Counted from the first letter of the stretch, positions 1 to 8,398 are shown. The stretch is 64,000 nucleotides of DNA from Actinomycetes bacterium (GCA_023565505.1 JAIMBI010000004.1:62001-126000), one strand, 5' to 3'. The notes: generated from the letters alone by a model not told the origin. A program made the numbers and translations.

Positions 1-2
1 GC

Positions 3-329
3 CCCATGGGGCGGCCGCGCCTGCCGGGCCGAGCCCAGACGACGACCATCGCGCTGGCCCTCAACAACCAGCCGGGGGCCCTGTACCACGCGCTCGAGCC
101 GTTCGCCCAGGCCCACATCAACCTGTACAAGATCGAAAGCCGGCCCGACGTCCGGCCCTTTTCGTCCCGGTTCATCCTCGAATTCGAGGGCGACCTGGCC
201 GATCCGGCGACCGCCGAGGCCGTGGAACGCTGCGGCCAGGCATGCCGATGGCTCAGGGTGCTGGGCAGCTACCCTCGCATTCCCGTTCCCGCGCCGAACG
301 GCCGGTCCGACGACCGCGGGGCCGGCTGA
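3..329 (+). CDS. pheA: Prephenate dehydratase, C-terminal ACT domain (5' truncated by window)
   Basis: Only the regulatory ACT domain is present, and the frame is open to the left edge. The motif GALYHALEPFAQAHINLYKIE followed by SRP matches the phenylalanine-binding region of P-proteins, which convert prephenate to phenylpyruvate. About 20 proline- and arginine-rich residues follow the ACT fold. The catalytic domain should lie upstream of the window. A stand-alone ACT protein is less likely because of the GALY and ESRP signatures. Confidence 0.85.
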   Translation, partial: PMGRPRLPGRAQTTTIALALNNQPGALYHALEPFAQAHINLYKIESRPDVRPFSSRFILEFEGDLADPATAEAVERCGQACRWLRVLGSYPRIPVPAPNGRSDDRGAG

Positions 330-392
330 GCCGGCGGGCCTCGGACGACCCCGCGGGAAGACGACCAATTGAGAAACGGAGGGATTTCTCTG

Positions 393-1238
393 ATGGACGT
401 GGTCGTGGCTCCGGAAACCCTTTTGCGCCGCCTCGACGACCCCCGCCTCCGGATCGTGGACTGCCGCTTTGACTTGACGGACCCGGAGGCCGGGTGGCGC
501 GGCTATCTCGCCGGGCACCTGCCGGGAGCCGTCTACGCCCATCTCGAGCGGGACCTCTCGGCCCCGCGCGGGCCGGTGGGCGGGCGCCACCCGCTGCCCC
601 CCATCCCCGATCTGGTCCGCTGCCTCGAGGGCCTCGGCATCGGCAACGACACCTGGGTGGTCGCCTACGACGACAGTCTGGGCGACAAGGCCGCCCGGCT
701 GTGGTGGATCCTGCGTTACCTGGGCCACGACGCCGTCCAGCTGCTGGACGGGGGTCTACCGGCCTGGAAGGCCGTCGGGGGACCCCTCAGCACGGACACG
801 CCGCGCGTCGACCCCGCCCGCTTCGTCCCGCACCCGCGCCCGGACCGGATCGTGACCTCCCCCGACGAAGTGCTCCGAGCGGCGCGGGAAGGCCGCCTGG
901 TGGACAGTCGGACCGCGGCCCGGTACCGGGGCGACGAGGAGCCTCTCGACCCGGTGGCCGGGCACATCCCGGGCGCCAAGAACCGCGAGTGGCAGCGCGT
1001 CTTCGGGCCGGACGGCCGGCTCCTCCCGCCGGAGCATCTGGCGCGGCGGTTCGCCGACCTCGGCCCCGAACCGGTGGTGTACTGCGGCTCCGGCGTGACC
1101 GCGTGCGTCAACGCGCTCGCCATGGAGCGGGCCGGCCTGACGCCGCGGGTGTACGTGGGCAGCTGGAGCGACTGGATCGCCCACCCCGACCGTCCCGTCG
1201 CCGTCGGGGCCGAGTGGCCGGACCCCGACGCGGACTAA
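393..1238 (+). CDS. Two-domain rhodanese-type sulfurtransferase
   Basis: A predicted 281-aa protein that would move sulfane sulfur from thiosulfate or mercaptopyruvate to an acceptor. It has two rhodanese domains. The C-terminal one carries the active-site loop CGSGVTA with the catalytic cysteine; the matching place in the N-terminal domain lacks cysteine, as is normal. The ATG at 393 is chosen because GGAGGG lies 9 nt upstream; an in-frame TTG at 369 has no such site. The 3' end overlaps the convergent next gene by 4 bp. The donor substrate cannot be told from sequence. Confidence 0.88.
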   Translation: MDVVVAPETLLRRLDDPRLRIVDCRFDLTDPEAGWRGYLAGHLPGAVYAHLERDLSAPRGPVGGRHPLPPIPDLVRCLEGLGIGNDTWVVAYDDSLGDKAARLWWILRYLGHDAVQLLDGGLPAWKAVGGPLSTDTPRVDPARFVPHPRPDRIVTSPDEVLRAAREGRLVDSRTAARYRGDEEPLDPVAGHIPGAKNREWQRVFGPDGRLLPPEHLARRFADLGPEPVVYCGSGVTACVNALAMERAGLTPRVYVGSWSDWIAHPDRPVAVGAEWPDPDAD

Positions 1239-1945
1239 CCCTGCGCCGCGCGCTGCCGGTCGCGCCGGCGCGCCAGGTTGCGGTAGTGGATGCGGTCGTG
1301 CCACACGTGCCGGCGGAGCGCCTTGTACCCGGTCCAGGCCTCCGTCGGCCCCTCCCCGCCCGTCGGCTCGGTGTACACCCGGACGGGGGCCGGATCGGCC
1401 TCGTCCGCCCACCGGGCGATGACCGGCAGGCAGGCGTCGCGGATGGCGCGCAGCAGATAGTCCCGCTCGGACAGATCGGTGGGGTCCAGCATCCGGATGG
1501 TGTACAGCACGTCCATCAGGAGGATGTGGTCGAGCGTCTGGCTCAGGGTCCGCGCTTCTCCCTCGACGTCGCCCCGCGGCAGGTCCGGCCCCAGCGAGGG
1601 CAACAGTTCGAGCAGATCCGCCCGCGCGAAGTGCGCCGCCCGGAGCGCCAGGGCCGGCGTGCCGGGGAACGGGTGCAGGTCGAAGGTGAAGAGGCCCGTG
1701 CTCTCGGCTTGGCCGAGGTCGGACGTCACCTGCACCGTCTCCACGTCGGCGATTTCGACGTGCCCGGGCGGCTCGAGTTCCTCGCCGTGGGCCTGCAGCC
1801 ACACGCAATACTCGTAGACGGCCAAGGGGATCTTGTCGAGGGCCTCCTGGGCCGTCCGTCCGCGGGTGTAACATCCGGGCAGCTCGCCCACCCACGCCAT
1901 GGCCTGGCCCTTGGGATCCACTTCCACGCCGACATGTACCTGCAT
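1235..1945 (-). CDS. HicB-like domain fused to DinB-like domain
   Basis: A 236-aa protein. Residues 1-60 (start MQVHVGVEVDPKGQAMAWV, then LPGCYTRGRTAQEAL) look like the partial RNase-H fold of HicB antitoxins. The remainder resembles the DinB/YfiT helical bundle, with histidines in TLDHILLMD and in HDRIHYRN near the end, suitable as metal ligands. The ATG at 1945 follows GGGAGGT by 5 nt. No HicA toxin is adjacent, so a toxin-antitoxin role is not supported. DinB enzymes often handle thiol substrates, but the function here is unknown. Confidence 0.75.
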   Translation of the reverse strand: MQVHVGVEVDPKGQAMAWVGELPGCYTRGRTAQEALDKIPLAVYEYCVWLQAHGEELEPPGHVEIADVETVQVTSDLGQAESTGLFTFDLHPFPGTPALALRAAHFARADLLELLPSLGPDLPRGDVEGEARTLSQTLDHILLMDVLYTIRMLDPTDLSERDYLLRAIRDACLPVIARWADEADPAPVRVYTEPTGGEGPTEAWTGYKALRRHVWHDRIHYRNLARRRDRQRAAQG

Positions 1946-2118
1946 CGGTGACCTCCCTGTGCTTTTTTTCGCCCAGACCACCCGATCTCCTGCCGTCCCC
2001 CCGGGTCCGTCGCCGACCCCCGGCGCCACCGACCGTCCCTGCGCGGCCGGGCCGACCGGCCCTGGTCTTCCGGTCCCGAATCCGCTAGGGTAGACGCCAG
2101 AACGAGGGGGCATGCACG

Positions 2119-3246
2119 GTGACGGACGTCGTGGTCGTGGGCGGCGGAGTCGTCGGCTTGGCGTCGGCGTGGGCCTTGGCCCGCCAGGGTCTCCGCGTGA
2201 CGGTGGTGGAGCCGGGGCCGCTGGGCGGTCAGTCCTCCCAGGCGGCGGCCGGCATCCTGGGTCCGCTGGCCGAGTCGTCGGCCGACGGCCCGTTGACTCG
2301 CCTGCTGTGGGCCAGTCTGGAGCGGTTTCCGACCTGGGTCGCGGCCTTGGCGGAGGACAGCGCGGCGGATCCCGAGTTCGAGACCCGGGGGGTGCTGCGT
2401 CTGGTCGCGCCGGCGCAGGCGGCCGCGGAGCGGGCCTCGATGGCCTGGCGCACCCGCTACGACCCCGCGGTGACCTGGGTCGAGCCGGGCGGGGCGCCGC
2501 CCGTCCCCGAGGGCTGGGCGGCCGCCATCTGGTCGCCGCACGAGGGCCAGATCCACGGCCCGCGGTATCTCGACGCGCTGCTGCAGGCGGCGGTCCGGCG
2601 GGGCGTGAACCTCGAGGTGGGAACGCTGGTCACGGCCTTGGAACGGGAAGGCGACCGGGTAGTGGGCGTCCGGACCGACCACGGCCGGATCCCGGCGGCG
2701 GCCGTGGTCCTCGCCGCGGGGGCATGGTCGGCCCCCCTGGCCGCCACCGTGGAGCGCCGGCTCGACGTGGCGCCGGTGCGCGGCCAGGTGCTCGGCGTCC
2801 GCGCCCCCGTCCGGCCGTTCGACTACGTCCTCTTCGCCCCGGGGGCCTACGTCGCCCCCAAGGCCGACGGGCTCCTGGTGCTGGGCGCCACCGAGGACCA
2901 CAGCGGGTACGACAGCCGGGTCACCCTCGACGGCCTCTACACCGTGGCCCGGCGGATCGCGGCCATCGCCCCGGACCTCTTGCGCCTGCCGTTCGACCGG
3001 GCATGGTCGGGCCTCCGTCCGGGGACCGCCGACGGCTTGCCGTACCTGGGCCGGTGGCCGGACCTCGAGGGCCTGGTGGTGGCGACGGGGCACTACCGCA
3101 ACGGCATCCTGCTGTCGCCGCTCACCGCCGACGTCGTCACCGCCCTGGTGACGGGTTCGACGCCGCCGCCGAGTTACGACCCGGCGGCGTTCGGGCCGGC
3201 GCGCTCGGCCCGCACACCCGGCAGTCCGGACGAGGCGGCACGGTGA
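2119..3246 (+). CDS. thiO: Glycine oxidase ThiO (FAD-dependent)
   Basis: A 375-aa FAD oxidoreductase that oxidises glycine to the imine used in thiazole synthesis. The dinucleotide motif GGGVVG is at residues 8-13. The C-terminal GLRPGTADGLPYLG and ATGHYRNGILLSPLTA are typical of ThiO and DAAO-type enzymes. The GTG start lies 8 nt after GAGGGGG. The gene converges on the - strand thiamine cluster, and its last 110 bp overlap the 3' end of the thiF-like gene. It is outside the riboswitch-controlled operon, so it is probably expressed separately. Confidence 0.88.
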   Translation: MTDVVVVGGGVVGLASAWALARQGLRVTVVEPGPLGGQSSQAAAGILGPLAESSADGPLTRLLWASLERFPTWVAALAEDSAADPEFETRGVLRLVAPAQAAAERASMAWRTRYDPAVTWVEPGGAPPVPEGWAAAIWSPHEGQIHGPRYLDALLQAAVRRGVNLEVGTLVTALEREGDRVVGVRTDHGRIPAAAVVLAAGAWSAPLAATVERRLDVAPVRGQVLGVRAPVRPFDYVLFAPGAYVAPKADGLLVLGATEDHSGYDSRVTLDGLYTVARRIAAIAPDLLRLPFDRAWSGLRPGTADGLPYLGRWPDLEGLVVATGHYRNGILLSPLTADVVTALVTGSTPPPSYDPAAFGPARSARTPGSPDEAAR

Positions 3247-3952
3247 CGACCCGCGTGTCCCCCGTGTACGCGTCATAAAGCCACAGCCGGCCGGCGAGCG
3301 GCGTCCCGAGGCCCATGAGCAGCTTGAGGGCCTCCTGGGCCTCGAGTGCGCCCACCATCCCGACCAGCGGTCCGAGCACGCCCTGGGTGGCGCAGTCCCC
3401 CACCGCCCCCTCCAGGTCGCCGAAGAGGCAGGCGAGGCACGGCCGGCCGCCGCCCGGCACCACCATCACCTGCCCCTCGTACCCGAGGGCCCCGGCGAAG
3501 ACCAGCGGCACCCCGCGCATCACCGCATAGCGGTTCAGGACCTCCCGCGGCGCACCCTGGTCGAGGCCGTCCAGCACCACGTCGCAACCCGCCAGGAGGG
3601 CGTCGACGTTGTCGGCCTCCACGGCCTCGGCGCGCGCCTCGATGCGGACGGCCGGATTCATGGCGCGGAGCCGGGCCGCGGCCGCGGCGACCTTCGGCGC
3701 CCCCACGTCGTCGGGCGTGTACAGGATCTGACGGCCCAGGTCGGTCGCCGCCACCCGGTCGGGATCAACGAGGACGAGTGTGCCGACGCCAGCGGCTGCG
3801 AGGTACGGGGCCGACCCCGACCCGAGGCCGCCCAGGCCGACCAGCGCCACCCGGGCTTGCGCGAGAGCCTCCATGGCCTTGGGGCGGACATGCGGCAAGG
3901 CCAGGAGCCGCCGGACCCGGTCGGGGTCCCGGATGACGGGGAAGGCGCTCAC
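3137..3952 (-). CDS. thiF: ThiF/MoeB-family adenylyltransferase
   Basis: A 271-aa E1-like protein expected to adenylate the C-terminal glycine of ThiS. The nucleotide loop GLGGLG is at residues 39-44. Zinc cysteine pairs are CLAC (172-175) and CRVC (244-247), and Cys187 in GDCATQGVLG is the likely catalytic cysteine. The GTG start overlaps the thiG stop by 4 bp (GTGA), indicating translational coupling. The last 25 residues are low complexity and overlap thiO on the other strand. MoeB cannot be excluded by sequence; the thiG-thiS context favours ThiF. Confidence 0.85.
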   Translation of the reverse strand: MSAFPVIRDPDRVRRLLALPHVRPKAMEALAQARVALVGLGGLGSGSAPYLAAAGVGTLVLVDPDRVAATDLGRQILYTPDDVGAPKVAAAAARLRAMNPAVRIEARAEAVEADNVDALLAGCDVVLDGLDQGAPREVLNRYAVMRGVPLVFAGALGYEGQVMVVPGGGRPCLACLFGDLEGAVGDCATQGVLGPLVGMVGALEAQEALKLLMGLGTPLAGRLWLYDAYTGDTRVVTVPPRPDCRVCGPSAPARTPPGRNSAAASNPSPGR

Positions 3953-4728
3953 GCCGACCCGACGAGGCCCACGGTGGGCGAGGACGGCCGGGCCCGCGGC
4001 GCCCGCTCCATCGGCCCCGCCAGGTAGGCCGCCCGGCCGGCCTCCACCCCGGCCCGCATGGCCCGCGCCATGCCCACCGGGTCCTTGGCCCGCGCGATGG
4101 CCGTGTTGATGAGCACCGCATCGGCCCCGGCCTCCATGGCCGCCGCGGCGTCCGACGGCACGCCGATGCCCGCGTCGACGACCACCGGAACGCGCACCCG
4201 GGCCTTGATGCGGATGACCGCTTCCACGTCCAGCACGCCCTGCCCCGACCCGATGGGCGACCCGAGCGGCATGACCGCCGCCGCCCCGGCTTCTTCCAAC
4301 CGCACCGCCAACACCGGGTCCGGGCTGGTGTAGACCATGACCACGAAGCCTTCGGCGACCAGCCGCTCGGTGGCCTTCAGGGTCTCCACGGGATCCGGCC
4401 AGAGGAGCTCGCCGTCCCCCACGACTTCGACTTTGACGAAGTCGCCCATCCCGGCGGCGCGGGCCAGCCGGGCGATGGTCACCGCCTCGTCGGCGGTCGT
4501 GGCCCCGGCCGTGTTGGGCAACAGCGTCATGCCCGCCGGGATGTAGTCGAGCAGCGACGGCTCGTCCGGCCGGTCCAGGTTGACCCGGCGGACGGCCACG
4601 GTGACCATCTCGCTGCCGGACGCGACGAGCGCCTCCCGCATGATGTCCCAGGTGCTGTACTTGCCCGTCCCGACGATGAGCCGCGAACGAAACGTCCGCC
4701 CTCCGACGGACCACGTGTCCTCTTGCAT
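3949..4728 (-). CDS. thiG: Thiazole synthase ThiG
   Basis: A 259-aa TIM-barrel enzyme that builds the thiazole phosphate ring from 1-deoxy-xylulose-5-phosphate, ThiS thiocarboxylate and dehydroglycine. Lys99 in FVKVEVVGD is the expected Schiff-base lysine. The phosphate-binding segments MPLGSPIGSGQGV and VVVDAGIGVPSDAAAAMEAG are intact. A C-terminal extension after AGPMER is longer than in many ThiG proteins. It lies 36 nt after thiS and is coupled to the thiF-like gene. Confidence 0.95.
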   Translation of the reverse strand: MQEDTWSVGGRTFRSRLIVGTGKYSTWDIMREALVASGSEMVTVAVRRVNLDRPDEPSLLDYIPAGMTLLPNTAGATTADEAVTIARLARAAGMGDFVKVEVVGDGELLWPDPVETLKATERLVAEGFVVMVYTSPDPVLAVRLEEAGAAAVMPLGSPIGSGQGVLDVEAVIRIKARVRVPVVVDAGIGVPSDAAAAMEAGADAVLINTAIARAKDPVGMARAMRAGVEAGRAAYLAGPMERAPRARPSSPTVGLVGSA

Positions 4729-4764
4729 GCCGTGCCTCCTCCCGCCGGCCCCGCCGGGTCGGCT

Positions 4765-4965
4765 CTAACCTCCGCCGACGAACCGCACGATTTCGAGCTC
4801 GTCGCCCTCCGCCACCGGCGTCCGGCCGAACGCCTCGCGGGCCACCACCTCGCCGTTGCGCAACACCCCGATGGCCTGGTGGCTCACCTGGAGCTGGTCG
4901 AGGAGCGCCCCCAGCGTCTCGACCGCCGCCACCTCACGCCATTGGCCGTTGATCTTGAGCCGCAT
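4765..4965 (-). CDS. thiS: Sulfur carrier protein ThiS
   Basis: A 66-aa ubiquitin-like sulfur carrier (MRLKINGQWREVAAVETLG) ending in GG(G), the C-terminus that is adenylated and then thiocarboxylated. The ATG at 4965 follows AAGGAGAG by 8 nt; longer readings of the frame have no ribosome site. Its start lies inside the tenI 3' end (32-bp overlap). The final extra glycine (VGGG) could be trimmed or tolerated. Confidence 0.92.
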   Translation of the reverse strand: MRLKINGQWREVAAVETLGALLDQLQVSHQAIGVLRNGEVVAREAFGRTPVAEGDELEIVRFVGGG

Positions 4966-5563
4966 GGCCGGCCTCTCCTTCCCCGCCGAACGCCGTCCGG
5001 AGCGCCCGGGCCGCCGCGAGCGGGTCCGGCGCCTCCCACAGCGCATCCACCACTGCAATCCCGTCCAGTCCCGCCGCCCGCACCGCCCCCGCGTTGGCCG
5101 CAGTGATCCCCCCGATGCCCACCACCGGCACCCGGGCCGCCGCCTTCACCGGCCGGGCGGCCTCCAGGCCCCGGGCCGGTTCGCCGGGGTGGGAACGGGT
5201 GGGAAAGAGATGGCCGAACACCAGCCAGTCGACGTCGACCAGCCCGTCGACCCCGGCCACGCCGTGGACCGCCTGCGCGATGAGGCCCCGCGGCCACAGC
5301 CGGCGCGCCACCGGGGCGGGCAGCCCCGCCTCCGGCAGGTGCACGCCGGCCGCGCCAGCCCCCTGCGCCACGTCCAGCCGGTCGGCGACGAGCACCGGCC
5401 GGGGGGCGGCCGCCGCCACCAGCGCCCGCGCCATCTCCCACTGCTCCCGGGCCGGCCGGTCCTTCACCCGGAGCACCACCACGTCGACGGCCGGTGCAGC
5501 GGCCCGGGCCCGTTCCAACCAGTCGGCCTTGAGCCGCGACCCGTCGACGACCGCCACCAGCAT
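4934..5563 (-). CDS. tenI: Thiazole tautomerase TenI (ThiE-like fold)
   Basis: A 209-aa TIM barrel of the ThiE/TenI superfamily. The segments VVLRVKDRP, GVHLPEAGLP, DWLVFGHLFPTRSHPG and VPVVGIGGITAANA match TenI rather than ThiE; the FGH-F-T strand and absence of the ThiE pyrophosphate pocket are the main clues. TenI aromatises the ThiG product. The ATG at 5563 lies 1 nt past the permease stop, so it is probably coupled. Thiamine-phosphate synthase (ThiE) is the alternative, and many automatic annotations would choose it. Confidence 0.75.
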   Translation of the reverse strand: MLVAVVDGSRLKADWLERARAAAPAVDVVVLRVKDRPAREQWEMARALVAAAAPRPVLVADRLDVAQGAGAAGVHLPEAGLPAPVARRLWPRGLIAQAVHGVAGVDGLVDVDWLVFGHLFPTRSHPGEPARGLEAARPVKAAARVPVVGIGGITAANAGAVRAAGLDGIAVVDALWEAPDPLAAARALRTAFGGEGEAGHAAQDQRPMA

Positions 5564-5564
5564 A

Positions 5565-6962
5565 TCACGGGCCCCCGCGGGGGGCGGGCCACAAGGCGTA
5601 GACCGCCGCACTGACCAGGAAGCCCAGGAGGAAGCCGAGGTCCGACCCGTTGAACACGCCCACCGCCAACGGCCCGGAGAACAGGCTGGTGGACGTGAAG
5701 GCCAGCGAGACCACCAGCCCGACGGCCCACGCCGTCAGAGCGGGCCACCGCCACGTCCCGTAGCGGCTCGCGGCCCCGCGGTACAGTTCCTCCACCACGA
5801 TCCCGCGCCCCCCGCGGGTCCGAACCAGCGCGACCAGGAAGACCGCCGCCCAAGGGGCCAGCGCGCCCGCCAGGAGCGTGAGGAACGCCTCGAAGGTCGC
5901 GATGAAGTTTTGCGCGGCGAGGAGGATGTAGAGGCTGGCCCCCACCGACAGCACCGCGTCGACCAACACGGTCTTGTAGCGCGGGATGCGCACGTCCGCC
6001 GCCAGAAGGCTCATGCCCGACGAGTACACGTCCATGATGTCGCCGGTCACCATGCTTCCGACGGCGGTCAGCAGGTACGGGACCGCCACCCACGCGGGCA
6101 GGAGCGACTGGAGCAGGCCGATCGGATTGGCGGCGGTCGCCAGTTTCGGCAGGCTCCCGTAGAGCAGCACGCCCAACGCCATCAAGCCGAAGGCGGGGAT
6201 GACCGAACCCCACGTGGTCGCCGCGACCACCCGACCCGCCTCGACCTCGCGGGGCAGGTAGCGGGTGTAGTCCGCCGCCGTATTGACCCACGAGAGCCCC
6301 GTGCCCGCGACGACGATGGACAGGGCCGGCAGGAACCCCTTGAGCCAGGATCCGGCCGGCAGGTGCACGAGCCGCGCCCAGTCGATGTGCGGCACCAGGA
6401 GGGCCGCCACGAACACGGTGAGCACGCCGAACAGGTAGGCGAACCCGGTCTGGACCCGCACCAGGGTGGCGTGGCCCAGGAGCGCCACGGAGAAGGCCAC
6501 CCCCATCACGACGACCAGGGACAGCACGGTGGTGACGGGCGACGCCGGCCAACCGAACGCCGCCGTGAAGGCGGCCTGGAGGGCGTAGGTGGCCACCACC
6601 AGCACGACCGTCTCCCACCCCACCAGGTTGACCCACGACACCAGGCTCGGCAGCACGTTGCCGCGCGTGCCGAACGCCATCCGGGACAGGACCATCGTCG
6701 GCGCGCCGGTCCGCGCTCCGGGCACGGCGAAGTACCCGATGAGCACGAAGGAGAACACCCCGACCAGGGCAAGGAGGCCCTGGACGAGCGACAGACCGTA
6801 GCTCATCACCACGGCCCCCAGGACCAGGCCCAGGATCGCCAGGTTGGCCGCGAACCACACCCAGAACACGTCCCGCACCGTCGCGTGGCGCTCGGCCGCG
6901 GTGACCGCGTTGGCCCCGTTCCGTTCAATCCGCCACGCCCGATCCGTCTGCGGCTCGACCAC
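5565..6962 (-). CDS. NCS1-family permease under TPP riboswitch control (CytX-like)
   Basis: A 465-aa inner-membrane protein with about 12 hydrophobic segments, of the nucleobase-cation-symport-1 family (CodB/CytX). The family transports cytosine, purines or hydroxymethylpyrimidine by ion symport. A TPP riboswitch directly upstream and tenI-thiSGF downstream argue for a thiamine precursor, most likely hydroxymethylpyrimidine; that substrate is inference. The GTG start follows GGCGGGAG by about 6 nt. It is the first gene of the thiamine operon. Confidence 0.85.
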   Translation of the reverse strand: MVEPQTDRAWRIERNGANAVTAAERHATVRDVFWVWFAANLAILGLVLGAVVMSYGLSLVQGLLALVGVFSFVLIGYFAVPGARTGAPTMVLSRMAFGTRGNVLPSLVSWVNLVGWETVVLVVATYALQAAFTAAFGWPASPVTTVLSLVVVMGVAFSVALLGHATLVRVQTGFAYLFGVLTVFVAALLVPHIDWARLVHLPAGSWLKGFLPALSIVVAGTGLSWVNTAADYTRYLPREVEAGRVVAATTWGSVIPAFGLMALGVLLYGSLPKLATAANPIGLLQSLLPAWVAVPYLLTAVGSMVTGDIMDVYSSGMSLLAADVRIPRYKTVLVDAVLSVGASLYILLAAQNFIATFEAFLTLLAGALAPWAAVFLVALVRTRGGRGIVVEELYRGAASRYGTWRWPALTAWAVGLVVSLAFTSTSLFSGPLAVGVFNGSDLGFLLGFLVSAAVYALWPAPRGGP

Positions 6963-7003
6963 GGCATCTCCCGCCTTTCCCGGCCGGGCGGCTCGGCCCG
7001 GCG

Positions 7004-7033
7004 AAAAAAATCGGCCATCCCGAAGGGATGGCC
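7004..7033 (-). terminator. Riboswitch expression-platform terminator
   Basis: A perfect 9-bp stem (GGCCATCCC/GGGATGGCC) with a 3-nt loop is followed on the - strand by GATTTTTTT. It sits between the TPP aptamer and the permease start about 40 nt downstream, as in transcription-attenuating riboswitches. Confidence 0.92.
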
Positions 7034-7041
7034 AGAACCTT

Positions 7042-7138
7042 TCCGCTTCCCTTCGCTGGCATTATCCAGATCAGGTTCCAAGGGTTGGCCGAAGCCTCGC
7101 GGCCTCGCGCCTCTCAGCCCCTCCGGGCTCCCCTAGCG
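7042..7138 (-). promoter_or_regulatory. TPP riboswitch (THI element)
   Basis: The - strand reads AGGGGAGCC..GGCTGAGAGG and later ACCCTTGGAACCTGATC plus TGGATAATGCCAGCG, the two conserved halves of the thiamine-pyrophosphate aptamer, close to the consensus. An intrinsic terminator follows at once, so ligand binding should stop transcription of the permease-tenI-thiSGF operon. Confidence 0.96.
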
Positions 7139-7222
7139 TGCTTTCAGTGTAACAACCGGCTCTGTCGTTGTAAACGCGGCGCCGATCCCGCGTGCCGGCC
7201 GCGGCGCCCGAGGCGGTTCCCC

Positions 7223-7516
7223 TCAGGCCGGCGAGAGGGCGTCGAGCCCGTCGAGGGCCTCCCGCAGCGCCGTCCGGAACTCGGGTCGGGCCCGCGACAG
7301 CCGGAGGGCGAGTTTCATCACCAGCATCTCGGCCATGTCGCTCGCGCCGCGCTCCCCCGGGATGAGGAGGTCGCTCGCCGTCTCCGCCAACAGGTCGAGC
7401 AGCGCCGCACGATTCCGCTCGGACGTAAGCACCGACCGGATCTTCGCCTCGATGTACGGCTCGAGGCGCTCCACCAGCCGATCCCCGACCCATCGCTCCA
7501 CCCAGCGCGTTGCCAA
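7223..7516 (-). CDS. Small helical protein of unknown function
   Basis: Not recognised. About 97 aa, predicted strongly helical and charged (VERWVGDRLVERLEPYIEAK, then MAEMLVMKLALRLSRARPEF). It has no cysteine, membrane segment or clear domain. The TTG at 7516 is the first plausible start after the upstream hairpin; a GTG at 7504 is an alternative. It follows the MerR gene on the same strand by about 120 nt. Confidence 0.55.
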   Translation of the reverse strand: MATRWVERWVGDRLVERLEPYIEAKIRSVLTSERNRAALLDLLAETASDLLIPGERGASDMAEMLVMKLALRLSRARPEFRTALREALDGLDALSPA

Positions 7517-7593
7517 GCCGCCACGCCCCTCTCTGCTGCTGCCTCGCCGGGAGATTCGACGGAGGCGGTCCGTCTCCTCCGCGACCGGCCCGG

Positions 7594-7618
7594 GACGGCC
7601 CGGGGGTCCCGGGCCGTC
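7594..7618 (-). terminator. Strong GC hairpin downstream of MerR gene
   Basis: A perfect 11-bp inverted repeat (GACGGCCCGGG/CCCGGGCCGTC, 3-nt loop) lies 18 nt past the MerR stop. There is no T-run, so intrinsic termination is uncertain. Confidence 0.4.
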
Positions 7619-7635
7619 TCCCGGGAGCCGCCGCC

Positions 7636-8298
7636 CTACGACTCCGGCCGGTAGTCGGGATGGGCCTGGATGCGCCGCTCGAGTTCCGCGATCTGGTCGT
7701 CCAGGTCGGCGCGTAGGGTCTCGAGGTGCCGTTTGGCCCGCCGGAGCGCCAGAAGACTCGCGCCCTCCGGTGGTGCCACGGCCGCCCCGGGCCATCCATG
7801 CCGCCGCCAGCCGCGGCCCCGCGGCGGACCCAGACCCGGTCCGGGGCCCAGCGGGCCGTGGTGGGGTCCCATCGCGTCCTCGTGTCTCATCATGCGGTAT
7901 TCCTCCCCTCGAGGCGGCGTGGCGTCGGCGTCCCGTGCCGGCGCGTCCGGCTCGAAGATCCGCCGCTCGAGCGCCTGAAGCTCCTCCCACGAGAGCACGG
8001 CACCCGCCCGCACGAACCCCCCGTCCACCAGGAACCGGGCCGACAGGCCGAGGTACTGGCCCGCCATCTCCACCGTAACGGGGACGGTCGGGTCCCATCG
8101 CGGCTCCTCGGGGACGAAGCGGCCGGTCTGCTCGGCCAGACGCACCAGGTCCGGATACCGGATCCGGCGGTGGGCCACCTGTCCCCGACCGACGCGCCAG
8201 GTCGGCAACCATCCCCGCGCCGCGTACCACCGGACGGTGGCCGGCGACACGCCGAGCAGAGCGGCCGCTTCCCCCACCCGGAGGTAGTGACCGGCCAT
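7636..8298 (-). CDS. MerR-family transcriptional regulator
   Basis: A 220-aa protein with an N-terminal MerR-type helix-turn-helix (LRVGEAAALLGVSPATVRWY, then ARGWLPTWRVGRGQVAHRR). A proline- and glycine-rich middle and a C-terminal coiled coil (LRADLDDQIAELERRIQ) follow, the latter suitable for dimerisation. No effector-binding cysteines are seen. The ATG at 8298 follows GAGGTGAG; an in-frame GTG at 8307 overlaps the ribosome site and is less likely. A palindrome just upstream may be its own operator. Confidence 0.8.
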   Translation of the reverse strand: MAGHYLRVGEAAALLGVSPATVRWYAARGWLPTWRVGRGQVAHRRIRYPDLVRLAEQTGRFVPEEPRWDPTVPVTVEMAGQYLGLSARFLVDGGFVRAGAVLSWEELQALERRIFEPDAPARDADATPPRGEEYRMMRHEDAMGPHHGPLGPGPGLGPPRGRGWRRHGWPGAAVAPPEGASLLALRRAKRHLETLRADLDDQIAELERRIQAHPDYRPES

Positions 8299-8325
8299 GA
8301 CGCTCACCTCACCTCTACTTTACTA

Positions 8326-8338
8326 TAGGAATATCCTA
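8326..8338. promoter_or_regulatory. Candidate operator palindrome upstream of MerR gene
   Basis: TAGGA-ATA-TCCTA is an inverted repeat in a locally A+T-rich stretch 28 nt upstream of the MerR start. MerR proteins bind such repeats in promoter spacers, so autoregulation is plausible but unproven. Confidence 0.4.
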
Positions 8339-8356
8339 GAGTCGACGACAAAGGAA

Positions 8357-8391
8357 CGCCGCTCCCCGGGACGCATCCCGTCGGAGCGGCG
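8357..8391 (-). terminator. Probable terminator of the MFS gene
   Basis: A 9-bp stem (CGCCGCTCC/GGAGCGGCG) with an inner CCGGG/CCCG helix begins 8 nt past the MFS stop. On the - strand it is followed by TTCCTTTGTC, a weak T-run. Confidence 0.6.
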
Positions 8392-8398
8392 CCGCGCC

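Noticed and set aside
756-1895. Long antisense frames opposite the rhodanese and other GC-rich genes
   Set aside because: High G+C removes stop codons; composition (Arg/Pro/Gly) and lack of start sites show they are shadows.
4934-5563. Calling this gene ThiE (thiamine-phosphate synthase)
   Set aside because: The FGH-F-T strand and the lack of the usual pyrophosphate-binding residues fit TenI better; ThiE kept only as alternative.
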